NCBI GenBank assembly: GCA_045616225.1
Contig: JAZLGI010000088.1
Coordinates: 1-10,426 of the forward strand
DNA length: 10,426 bases
Reading direction: 5' to 3'
DNA from: JAZLGI01 sp045616225
GTDB lineage: Bacteria > Spirochaetota > Spirochaetia > Sphaerochaetales > Sphaerochaetaceae
In this document: positions 1 to 6,711 of the stretch, piece by piece
Numbering within the stretch: position 1 is the stretch's first letter
Layout: the number at the start of each line of letters is the position of its first letter
Notes under the pieces: model-generated
What the model was told of the DNA's origin: nothing
Database searches by the model: none
What the model saw: only the letters and a program-made list of their open reading frames with translations
Program-made: the position numbers and the translations under genes

Positions 1-2020
1 GGGTATTTGCAAATGCAATTTTGGACGTTGGTTTTAAGAGCGGTTTAGTAAATTCAAATCCAAGGTCTATTCTTGATTCTACAACAGGCCAACAGAGTTG
101 TGCTTTTGCAGCTATTCTGTATTTGTCAAATGTTGCAGATATAAAATTGGAAGCATTGTACTGTTTTGTGCTTAACAGGTAGCTTAAAGAACCTTCAAAA
201 TCCCACATTTCCGAAGGGTCTTTTGTAATAAATGTAAAACCAAGAGGAATTTCATTTGTAGTTGATGACACAGAACCAAAAGGCAGAAGAGTACCGTCAA
301 GGAAGTATTTCCCCGGTTTATAGTCTCTCCCTTTAATTGTGATATTGCCGTAAATACTCTCATACTCCGGTTTATTGTAAGGAATGACCTCAACAACTTT
401 TTGCTCAGAAAGATTTAATTCCTTGGTTTCTATCGTACAAATAGCGTCATTTTCATAGAATCTTGCAATATAAGTTACAAGTCCGTCAGCCATAACAGGG
501 TGGTCTATGCCACCGCTTATGTCAACATTTGACAATCTCTGTTTAAGATTTAGTTCAAATCCTGATTTTTCAAGGAGCAATTCTCCGTATCTTATCATTG
601 ATGTGTCTGATTTCTGATCTGTCCATGAGAATGTAATAAGAGCCGGACTTGAGTTTATTGAAGTAATGAAAATATCGTCTGGATTATCTGCTTCTGAGGT
701 TTTTTGTGTTGCAATGTTGTAGAAAGCAACGGTTCTTTTTCCTGCATTGCTTTTGAGAAAGGCTACAACATCATTTAGTGGATTACAGAAATCAAAACAG
801 TATACTTCCCATCCTAGATTCACTGTGTCAATAATGTTGAAATCTGAATCAAAAATGTCTAAAAATGTTTCCTGACTCTCATTTCTGTAAAGGCAATAGA
901 AAGTTTTCCCGTTTGACTGGGCTATGGTTCCGTTAATATAATCCTTAAACTCATGAATAAGTTTTCCGTGACTGTCTTTCAGCAGCATGGATGCTTTTTC
1001 CTGAGAATCAGAAAGGTGAAGGTAGTTGTTTTCTAAGTCAATTGAAAGAGCTCCCTCTGTAGAAATTGCCTTAATTGTTTTAATCAGTTTACTCTCTGAA
1101 AGTTCAAAGACCGCGTTCTTGCTTGAGTCCAGAGCATAGATTCTGTTGTTGACCAATTTTAGGGTTGCAAAATGAGAGTAGTCAGAGATTATGTTTGGCT
1201 CTCTGCAGATTGGTATTTGTATTGAGTTGTAAAAATTCTGCCATGAAAATTTCTCTCTGATATCAAACGTTTTCATGAACTTAAAGCCTGTTTCTTCAAC
1301 CCATTCCAGTTTTCCTGTCTTGTTATAGAATTCTCTTAATTTGTCTTCTCCGTAAGTTTCTCTGAGATACTGCGTGAAAGCTCCTCCAAAGATGTATGAA
1401 ATGTTCTTTCCCGGGTAAATATCCCTAGAACCCAAAGTTTGGAAGAAGGAAGGAAATTTACCTTCTATCTTTGCCTGCTTTATCATTTGTGTTGCAGAGT
1501 TGCTGTTAAGTCTTCCCATTCCGTCAAGGCTCTCTGACATAACCGCAGCTCCCTCTACATAGCTTGGGTAGAGGAATATGCCTTGAAGTGAAAACCAATC
1601 TCCGAAAATTTTTGAGCCTATCTTTAAAAAACGGTTTGGTTTTACTTCAAACATAAGTGCATGGGTAAGTTCATGTTTTAAAACAGAAACAATCTGCTTT
1701 TTGAAGTATGTCATTGTTTCCGTATTTGGTGCAGTATCGTAAATGACTATCCTGTTGTAAGGCCATTGCGTTTCATAACCATTGTAAATCTTTGAATCCG
1801 GACTGAGGTAAACAGGTATAGAGATATTTCCATTATAGCCAACAAGTTCAGAGACTTCCTTGTAAATTCTTTCACAGTTTTTGTAAAGAGCATCTGCACT
1901 TTTTACAGATTCATCTGTGTAGATAATGTCAAAATGTTCTGTACTTACGGTGTATGTCTTTGCACTTGCCAGTCCAATACAAAAGAGAAATATTGCGGAT
2001 ACAATCAACAGTTTTTTCAT
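1..2020 (-). CDS. Secreted HExxH zinc-metallopeptidase-like protein with propeller-like and barrel-like regions (3' end cut off)
   Basis: An uninterrupted minus-strand frame of 673 codons runs from an ATG at 2020 off the left edge; I checked nearly all of it for stops. GGAG lies 5 bases before the start. Residues 1-20 form a signal peptide (MKK, hydrophobic core, ASA then K21), so the protein is exported. A gluzincin-type motif HELTH occupies residues 116-120, and Glu156 in the sequence PSYVEGAA is a good candidate for the third zinc ligand, as in peptidase MA-like families. Residues of about 260-560 carry short repeated beta-strand segments, which suggests a beta-propeller. From about 567 on, strands alternate polar and hydrophobic residues, compatible with an outer-membrane barrel. 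Catalytic activity, the propeller and the barrel are inferences. No partner gene is adjacent on this strand, and upstream lies only the AT-rich intergenic region. The C-terminus is outside the window. Confidence 0.85.
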   Translation of the reverse strand, partial: MKKLLIVSAIFLFCIGLASAKTYTVSTEHFDIIYTDESVKSADALYKNCERIYKEVSELVGYNGNISIPVYLSPDSKIYNGYETQWPYNRIVIYDTAPNTETMTYFKKQIVSVLKHELTHALMFEVKPNRFLKIGSKIFGDWFSLQGIFLYPSYVEGAAVMSESLDGMGRLNSNSATQMIKQAKIEGKFPSFFQTLGSRDIYPGKNISYIFGGAFTQYLRETYGEDKLREFYNKTGKLEWVEETGFKFMKTFDIREKFSWQNFYNSIQIPICREPNIISDYSHFATLKLVNNRIYALDSSKNAVFELSESKLIKTIKAISTEGALSIDLENNYLHLSDSQEKASMLLKDSHGKLIHEFKDYINGTIAQSNGKTFYCLYRNESQETFLDIFDSDFNIIDTVNLGWEVYCFDFCNPLNDVVAFLKSNAGKRTVAFYNIATQKTSEADNPDDIFITSINSSPALITFSWTDQKSDTSMIRYGELLLEKSGFELNLKQRLSNVDISGGIDHPVMADGLVTYIARFYENDAICTIETKELNLSEQKVVEVIPYNKPEYESIYGNITIKGRDYKPGKYFLDGTLLPFGSVSSTTNEIPLGFTFITKDPSEMWDFEGSLSYLLSTKQYNASNFISATFDKYRIAAKAQLCWPVVESRIDLGFEFTKPLLKPTSKIAFANT

Positions 2021-2060
2021 TTTAACTCCACAGAAGTCTTATGTGCGTAATATAATGCAA

Positions 2061-2087
2061 ATAGAGCAATTTTGAAAGTTGCTCTAT
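2061..2087. repeat. Perfect 9-bp inverted repeat in the leader/promoter region of the metallopeptidase-like gene
   Basis: ATAGAGCAA at 2061-2069 and TTGCTCTAT at 2079-2087 are exact reverse complements around a 9-base spacer. The repeat lies 41-67 bases upstream of the minus-strand start at 2020. On that strand a weak promoter (TTGTCC, 16 bases, TATAGA) would place its -10 at the edge of the repeat. It could therefore be an operator or a leader hairpin. It is not a terminator, because no long T run follows on either strand. Confidence 0.5.
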
Positions 2088-2190
2088 AAAGAGTGATAAA
2101 AGTGGGACAAATAAAAACAATATTAAAACAGTATATAAAACATACAAAAATCATATAGCAAGATAAGTTTGTTTTTGTTTTCAAGCATAA

Positions 2191-2219
2191 TTGACAGGCT
2201 TTGTTATTAAGTTTAAATT
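2191..2219 (+). promoter_or_regulatory. Sigma-70-type promoter for tRNA-Gln
   Basis: A perfect -35 TTGACA (2191-2196) is separated by exactly 17 bases from TAAATT (2214-2219), which matches 4 of 6 positions of the -10 consensus. Transcription would begin near 2226, about 18 bases before the mature tRNA 5' end. The position fits a tRNA promoter well. It is predicted from sequence only. Confidence 0.65.
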
Positions 2220-2243
2220 TGTCATGTCATTCACAAGTCTTTC

Positions 2244-2314
2244 TGGGGTGTCGCCTAGTGGTAGGGCATGGGCTTTTGGTGCCTACAGTGGAGGTTCGAT
2301 TCCTCCCGCCCCAG
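2244..2314 (+). tRNA. tRNA-Gln (anticodon UUG)
   Basis: The 71-base sequence folds as a cloverleaf. The acceptor stem TGGGGTG pairs with CGCCCCA, with a G discriminator at 2314. The anticodon stem TGGGC pairs with GCCTA around the loop TTTTGGT, and the T stem GGAGG pairs with CCTCC around TTCGATT. The anticodon is TTG at 2276-2278, reading CAA and, by wobble, CAG as glutamine. The 3' CCA is not encoded, so it must be added after transcription. No U-rich terminator separates it from the L25 gene 100 bp downstream, so read-through into that operon is possible. Confidence 0.95.
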
Positions 2315-2328
2315 TTTTGCTTTTCTGT

Positions 2329-2349
2329 ACTGGACAATATTTGTCCTGT
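2329..2349. repeat. Short inverted repeat between tRNA-Gln and the L25 gene
   Basis: GGACAA (2332-2337) and TTGTCC (2341-2346) are exact reverse complements around TAT. AC and GT pair outside a T-T mismatch, extending the symmetry. No T run follows, so a rho-independent terminator is unlikely. It may be an operator or a processing hairpin in a tRNA-L25 transcript. The right arm could also act as a weak -35 (TTGTCC) for the L25 operon, but no good -10 follows. Confidence 0.4.
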
Positions 2350-2381
2350 CTGATAGGGTGACATAGTAATTTTTGATGGTA

Positions 2382-2396
2382 GTTGCTTTTTGCAAC
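2382..2396 (+). promoter_or_regulatory. Small leader hairpin just before the L25 ribosome binding site
   Basis: GTTGC (2382-2386) and GCAAC (2392-2396) form a 5-bp stem with a TTTTT loop. It ends 6 bases before the AAGGAG Shine-Dalgarno sequence at 2403-2408. Ribosomal protein operons are often controlled through leader structures, so this could be a regulatory element. It is short enough to be chance. Confidence 0.3.
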
Positions 2397-2414
2397 GAGA
2401 GTAAGGAGATAAAC

Positions 2415-2696
2415 ATGATTACAATTAATGCAACACTCAGAACAGAAGATTTCGGAAGTGCCGGTTCAAGAAGACTTATACGTGCCGGTCAGTTGCCTGC
2501 AGAAATGTACGGAAAAGAAGGAAACTTCCACATTGTACTTAATGCACACGACTTTGATATTACACTCAGACATCTTCCTATTGGCGGGGAATGTGAGATT
2601 GTACTTGATGGAAAGACCTACAAGTGTATTCTCAAAGACCTTCAGGAAAACATTATGTATGCAAGACTTCTGCATGCAGATTTCCAGATTGTATGA
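2415..2696 (+). CDS. rplY: 50S ribosomal protein L25 (bL25), short form
   Basis: The product is 93 residues, the length of the E. coli-type L25, which has only the 5S rRNA-binding domain and lacks the C-terminal domain of the longer Ctc/TL5 form. The N-terminus carries the family signature: SRRLIRAGQLPAEMYG matches the L25 pattern of R-x-L-R-x-x-G-x-x-P-A-x-x-Y-G. The C-terminus ends LLHADFQIV, like the usual H-x-D-F-x-x-V. It binds 5S rRNA in the large subunit. I chose ATG 2415 over an upstream in-frame ATG because AAGGAG (2403-2408) sits 6 bases before it and the family alignment begins there. Its TGA stop overlaps the pth ATG, so the two are probably translationally coupled. L25/Ctc next to pth is a common bacterial arrangement and supports both calls. 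Confidence 0.9.
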   Translation: MITINATLRTEDFGSAGSRRLIRAGQLPAEMYGKEGNFHIVLNAHDFDITLRHLPIGGECEIVLDGKTYKCILKDLQENIMYARLLHADFQIV

Positions 2697-3247
2697 TTAC
2701 AGTTTTAGGTCTTGGTAATCCCGGGGCTAAATACAGTCATACACGTCACAACGTGGGTTTTGATGCAGTATCAGAGATTGCAGCGTTTTATCAGGTTAAG
2801 CTGAGAAAACGCTGTTTTCGTTTATATGAACATGCAAAAACAGAAAATGCTGTGTTAATCAAGCCTCTTACATACATGAACTCAAGCGGAAACATTGTAA
2901 AGTACTTGGATAAAAGCAGTACTTTTGTCGTTATCTGCGACAATATGGACTTGGCTTGCGGAGGCCTCAGAATAAGAAAAGGCGGTGGTGCAAGCGGACA
3001 AAAAGGTTTGAATTCAATAGCAGAAAATCTGGGGACTTCTGATTTTATAAGAGTGTATATTGGAATTGGCAGACCTGTTGACGGTAAAAGTGTTGTAGAA
3101 CATGTTTTGGAAAGAGAAGAAAGAGATTTGTACAGGCAAGCTCTTGAAAAAGCAATAGAAGATGCAGCAAAGGCCGTTGAAAAAATAATAGAAGGAAAAA
3201 CTGTTGAGGAAGTTCAGTGTGAGTTCAACAGAAAAGGACTTGGTTGA
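2693..3247 (+). CDS. pth: Peptidyl-tRNA hydrolase
   Basis: This 184-residue cytoplasmic enzyme cleaves the ester bond of peptidyl-tRNAs that drop off ribosomes, recycling the tRNA. The N-terminal motif GLGNPG (residues 6-11) with Asn9, catalytic His19 in TRHNVGF, TYMNSSG with Asn63, and CDNMDL with Asp83 match the Pth family (E. coli Asn10, His20, Asn68, Asp93). The region equivalent to E. coli GHNGLK reads GQKGLN (102-107), so conserved His113 and Asn114 are replaced by Gln103 and Lys104. That is unusual and should be checked. The start is ATG 2693, sharing ATGA with the L25 stop; a longer reading to 2624 would only add residues encoded within L25. The gene overlaps tilS at its 3' end, giving a compact L25-pth-tilS unit. 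Confidence 0.95.
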   Translation: MITVLGLGNPGAKYSHTRHNVGFDAVSEIAAFYQVKLRKRCFRLYEHAKTENAVLIKPLTYMNSSGNIVKYLDKSSTFVVICDNMDLACGGLRIRKGGGASGQKGLNSIAENLGTSDFIRVYIGIGRPVDGKSVVEHVLEREERDLYRQALEKAIEDAAKAVEKIIEGKTVEEVQCEFNRKGLG

Positions 3248-4586
3248 AAAATTCAAAAATAAGCTTTTCTCATTAATTGAAAAAGATTCCAAAGTGATTG
3301 TTGCCTTTTCAGGAGGCTGTGATTCTTTGGGGCTTTTGGCTCTATGCTCAAAGACAGTTTCAAAGGGAAACTTACATGCTGTTTATGTCAATCACAACAT
3401 AAGAAGTTTTAGTGAATTGGAATCAGAAACAGAATTGAACTGTTTTAACTGTGATTCATTGAATGTGCCACTCACAATAAGGGAAATACCTCGTTTTGCA
3501 GTAAAGGATTATGCAAGGGAAAACAACTGCGGTACAGAGGCTGCTGCAAGGGTTTTGAGGTATGAATTGCTGGAAAGCGAAAGGAAAAACCTTGGTTTTG
3601 ATTTTATTCTTACAGCACATCATTTTGATGACCAGATAGAAACCGTTCTTATGAAAAAGATGCAGGATTCTCCAATTACTTCGTTAAGGGGTATTTCAGA
3701 GAAAAACAATTGCATTGTAAGACCTTTGCTGGACTTCTCAAAAAATGAATTAAAAGAGTATGTGACAAGTCTTGGACTTTCTTGGTCTACAGATAGTACA
3801 AATAAAGATAACTCGTTACTGAGAAATAAGATAAGAAATGAGATTATTCCTAAACTAAAAGAAGATAATTCTAATTTTGAAAAAGAAATTGAAGAACTCA
3901 GAAATAAGGCTGTCATTGAATGTAATGGTTTTTCCTTTGAGCCATGCAATTCTGTTTCCCTGGACTTTTTCAATGGTCTTTCTTTAAGTCAGAAATATCT
4001 CTGCCTTTTTTCTATGTGGGATTATGTGGTCAAGACGTACAGAGGATTGTCAAAAAGTCTTGTCCAAAGAGTTATTATTAATTGCAATGACTATGAATTA
4101 AAGGGAAGTAAAATTGCAGAATCCGGTGGAGGATGTTTTGAAACTTACAATTCAAGGTTGTATCTTTCAAGTACATTGGAAAGGATTGCCTATTCCAACT
4201 ATGAGGTAAATCTTACAGAACTTATTAAAACTATTCCAAAAGGCAAAATTGAGCTTCTTGCAGGGAAGACTGTTCTAATAGGGGAAAATGCACCTGAGAA
4301 AAAGCTAAGTACAGATTTAATTCTTGATACTTCATTGTTTTACGGAAAAACAGTTCTAAGATATGTCAGACAAAACGACAGAATAGAACTCAAAGATTCT
4401 TCTAAAACAGTTCTGAGGCTTCTTCAGGATTTAAAAGTTCCGTCAAGTCTAAGAATGCAAGTGCCTGTCATTGCAGACGAAAAAGGAATATGTGCAGTAT
4501 TTGCAAGTGCATTTGGCTCCAGAAACAGAATAGCCCGCAGATTTTGTGATATCCCGGGTTCCAGATTTGTTCTTTTGAACTCTTAA
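3219..4586 (+). CDS. tilS: tRNA(Ile)-lysidine synthetase TilS
   Basis: TilS uses ATP to attach lysine to C34 of the tRNA-Ile2 CAU anticodon, switching it from methionine to isoleucine identity; the enzyme is essential in nearly all bacteria. From the GTG start the product has 455 residues. The PP-loop SGGCDS (31-36), GTEAAAR (105-111), HHFDDQIET (134-142) and LRNKIR (201-206) are TilS/PP-loop signatures. The C-terminal stretch with RQNDRIEL and LKVPSSLRMQVPV resembles the TilS tRNA-binding C-terminal domain. The start is uncertain because no ATG is available. GTG 3219 has GAGGAAG 6 bases upstream and overlaps pth by 29 bases. TTG 3204 has GAAGGA 7 bases upstream and overlaps by 44. I prefer GTG. 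The overlap implies coupling to pth. Confidence 0.93.
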   Translation: MSSTEKDLVEKFKNKLFSLIEKDSKVIVAFSGGCDSLGLLALCSKTVSKGNLHAVYVNHNIRSFSELESETELNCFNCDSLNVPLTIREIPRFAVKDYARENNCGTEAAARVLRYELLESERKNLGFDFILTAHHFDDQIETVLMKKMQDSPITSLRGISEKNNCIVRPLLDFSKNELKEYVTSLGLSWSTDSTNKDNSLLRNKIRNEIIPKLKEDNSNFEKEIEELRNKAVIECNGFSFEPCNSVSLDFFNGLSLSQKYLCLFSMWDYVVKTYRGLSKSLVQRVIINCNDYELKGSKIAESGGGCFETYNSRLYLSSTLERIAYSNYEVNLTELIKTIPKGKIELLAGKTVLIGENAPEKKLSTDLILDTSLFYGKTVLRYVRQNDRIELKDSSKTVLRLLQDLKVPSSLRMQVPVIADEKGICAVFASAFGSRNRIARRFCDIPGSRFVLLNS

Positions 4587-4600
4587 CAGGGGTAAAACCA

Positions 4601-4614
4601 AGTTTTCCAAAACT
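4601..4614. repeat. Inverted repeat in the tilS-ftsH gap
   Basis: AGTTTT (4601-4606) and AAAACT (4609-4614) are exact reverse complements around CC. The site lies just upstream of the predicted ftsH promoter, where an activator or repressor could bind. The two-base spacer argues against an RNA hairpin with all pairs formed. AT-rich DNA makes chance symmetry likely. Confidence 0.25.
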
Positions 4615-4622
4615 CAATGTGC

Positions 4623-4651
4623 TTGCCGATACATTTCATTACAAGTATTAT
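4623..4651 (+). promoter_or_regulatory. Predicted promoter of ftsH
   Basis: TTGCCG (4623-4628) and TATTAT (4646-4651) are spaced by exactly 17 bases and match the sigma-70 consensus at 4 of 6 and 5 of 6 positions. The start would be near 4658, directly at the Shine-Dalgarno sequence AAAGGA (4658-4663), giving a very short leader of about 12 bases. ftsH may thus be transcribed both from here and by read-through from tilS. Confidence 0.5.
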
Positions 4652-4669
4652 ATTGCTAAAGGAAAAAAT

Positions 4670-6697
4670 ATGGACGAAGAAAAAAAAGAACAAATCATAG
4701 AGGAGCCTGCAAAGGAAGAGGTAAAAGAAAAACCTGCAAAAGACCCTGATGCATATTGGAGACCTCGTGAACAGTTCGTCGCAGGTCAGAAAAACAATGA
4801 CTCTAAAGACGGAAATTCTCAAGACAAGAAACAGTCTAAAGATGATAATCAGAATTCTGCTAAGCAGAAAAACAACAGCCCGATAAAAAACAATCCTAAA
4901 AGCAAGCTTGGTCTTGTTTTGTTTGCTATTGTCCTTGGACTGTTTGCTGCAAGTCTTTTTACAAATAAAGCAAATCTCACAGAGACTACATATACGACTT
5001 TCATAAAGCTTGTTGAGTCAGACAGTGTAACAAATGCCAACATAAAGGAAAAGCTAATAATTGAATACACAGTGACAGACGGGACAAAGTACAAGGTAAG
5101 AATTCCTTATCAGGATGATTCTTTGCTTCCTCTGCTTTCCGAACACGGAGTAGAGGTAATGGGGTCTCAGCAGGAAGTATCTTTCATTGCATATATTCTT
5201 GAGTTCCTTCCTTGGATAATTTTCATAGCCTTTGCAATCATGATGTTCAGACAGGCAGGTCAGAACGGTCAGCTCATGCAATTTGGAAAAAGTCATGCAA
5301 AACAGTACGAAGATAAGGACATTAAGATTACCTTTAAAGATGTTGCAGGACAGAAAGAAGCAAAGTATGAATTGGAAGAAGTTGTAGATTTTCTGAAGAA
5401 TCCAAAGGCTTTTAATGAACTTGGAGCAAAAATTCCAAGAGGCGTTCTTATGGTAGGACCTCCTGGAACGGGAAAAACCCTTCTTGCTAAGGCAGTTGCA
5501 GGAGAAGCAGGTGTTTCATTCTTCCATACAAGCGGTTCGGATTTTGTTGAAATGTTTGTAGGAATGGGTGCTGCCAGAGTCAGAGACCTTTTTGACCAAG
5601 GCAGAAAACATGCCCCTTGTATCCTTTTCATAGATGAAATAGATGCTGTAGGTCGTAGCCGTGGAAGCGGACTTGGCGGCGGACATGATGAAAGAGAGCA
5701 GACCTTAAACCAGATTCTTGTTGAGATGGACGGTTTTGATACATCTTCCGGCGTTATTGTAATTGCTGCAACAAACCGTGCAGATGTTCTTGACCCGGCA
5801 CTTCTCAGACCTGGACGTTTTGACAGACAGGTTACAATTTCACTACCTGACATAGAAGAAAGAGAAGCAATTCTCAAGATTCATGCAGCCAAGGTAAAGA
5901 TGGATGAAAACGTTGATCTGAAGAAGATTGCACGTGCAACACCGGGTGCAAGCGGAGCAGATTTGGCAAACCTTGTCAATGAGGCAGCTCTTTATGCCAC
6001 ACGGTCAAAGAGAAAGGCTGTCACTTTAATTGATTTTGAAGAAGCCAGAGATAAGATGGTTCTTGGTATTGCTAAGAAAAGCCATGTGATGACTCCTGAA
6101 GATAAAAAACTTACTGCATATCACGAAAGCGGACACGCACTTTTGTTCTACTATCTTCCTGAGATAGACCCGCTTTATAAAGTTACCATCATTCCTCATG
6201 GGAACGCAGGCGGTGTAACAATGGGATTGCCTGAAAAGGATTTATCATACATGACTAAAACATGTCTTCTTTCCCACATAAAGATGGCTATGGGTGGTTA
6301 TATAGCAGAGAAGCTTGTTAATGGGCAAACTTCAACCGGACCAAGTTCAGATATCAAACAGGCTACTGAAATTGCAAGACGCATGGTAACTGAATTCGGT
6401 ATGGGGGAAAAACTTGGTTTTGTTTCTTTAGGAAGTGACGGTGAGCCATTGTTCCTTGGACGTGAAATTACAAGACACAAAGATTTTTCAGAAGATACTG
6501 CAAAGAAAATAGATTCTGAGATTCTTTCTATTCTTGATTCATGTATGAAGGAAGCAACAGCTATTCTTTCTGAACACAGAGACCAGCTTGATTTGCTTGC
6601 AAATACACTTATTGAGAAGGAAACCTTGGACGATAACGAGGTTCGTGAGCTTCTTGGTTTTGAAAAACTTGAACATAAAAACAGCGATCTCAGTTGA
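4670..6697 (+). CDS. ftsH: ATP-dependent zinc metalloprotease FtsH
   Basis: FtsH is a hexameric inner-membrane AAA+ protease that extracts and degrades misfolded membrane proteins and short-lived regulators. The 675-residue product has, in order: a charged N-terminal extension (1-79), transmembrane segment 1 (about 80-97), a periplasmic domain (98-171), transmembrane segment 2 (about 172-194), Walker A GPPGTGKT (263-270), pore loop FVG (296-298), Walker B ILFIDEID (318-325), the second region of homology with arginine fingers Arg380 and Arg383, and the zinc site HESGH (485-489) with Asp561 as third ligand. All catalytic residues are intact. ATG 4670 is chosen because AAAGGA lies 6 bases upstream; an in-frame GTG at 4619 has no good site. 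The extension is unusual, since E. coli FtsH begins almost directly with its first membrane helix. The stop lies 14 bases before the lepA start. Confidence 0.97.
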   Translation: MDEEKKEQIIEEPAKEEVKEKPAKDPDAYWRPREQFVAGQKNNDSKDGNSQDKKQSKDDNQNSAKQKNNSPIKNNPKSKLGLVLFAIVLGLFAASLFTNKANLTETTYTTFIKLVESDSVTNANIKEKLIIEYTVTDGTKYKVRIPYQDDSLLPLLSEHGVEVMGSQQEVSFIAYILEFLPWIIFIAFAIMMFRQAGQNGQLMQFGKSHAKQYEDKDIKITFKDVAGQKEAKYELEEVVDFLKNPKAFNELGAKIPRGVLMVGPPGTGKTLLAKAVAGEAGVSFFHTSGSDFVEMFVGMGAARVRDLFDQGRKHAPCILFIDEIDAVGRSRGSGLGGGHDEREQTLNQILVEMDGFDTSSGVIVIAATNRADVLDPALLRPGRFDRQVTISLPDIEEREAILKIHAAKVKMDENVDLKKIARATPGASGADLANLVNEAALYATRSKRKAVTLIDFEEARDKMVLGIAKKSHVMTPEDKKLTAYHESGHALLFYYLPEIDPLYKVTIIPHGNAGGVTMGLPEKDLSYMTKTCLLSHIKMAMGGYIAEKLVNGQTSTGPSSDIKQATEIARRMVTEFGMGEKLGFVSLGSDGEPLFLGREITRHKDFSEDTAKKIDSEILSILDSCMKEATAILSEHRDQLDLLANTLIEKETLDDNEVRELLGFEKLEHKNSDLS

Positions 6698-6711
6698 TTA
6701 AAGGTAAAGTA

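Noticed and set aside
184..396. 70-codon minus-strand frame at the left end
   Set aside because: It lies in a different frame inside the long exported-protein gene and has no independent support.
2061..2087. Rho-independent terminator interpretation of the 9-bp inverted repeat
   Set aside because: No T run follows on either strand, and no gene ends at this point.
2021..2243. Small gene or known riboswitch in the AT-rich gap
   Set aside because: No reading frame with a ribosome binding site and no recognisable riboswitch core was seen; only the inverted repeat and the tRNA promoter are supportable.
2428..2718. 96-codon plus-strand frame within L25
   Set aside because: It overlaps L25 in another frame; the L25 frame has the family motifs and the ribosome binding site.
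4583..4822. 79-codon minus-strand frame over the tilS-ftsH gap
   Set aside because: Its Phe/Leu-rich sequence is the complement of the Lys/Glu-rich FtsH N-terminus; no start signal was found.
5293..5877. 194-codon minus-strand open frame inside ftsH
   Set aside because: It is fully antisense to the AAA+ domain of ftsH, has no ribosome binding site or recognisable motif, and its composition is what the reverse frame of a conserved gene gives.
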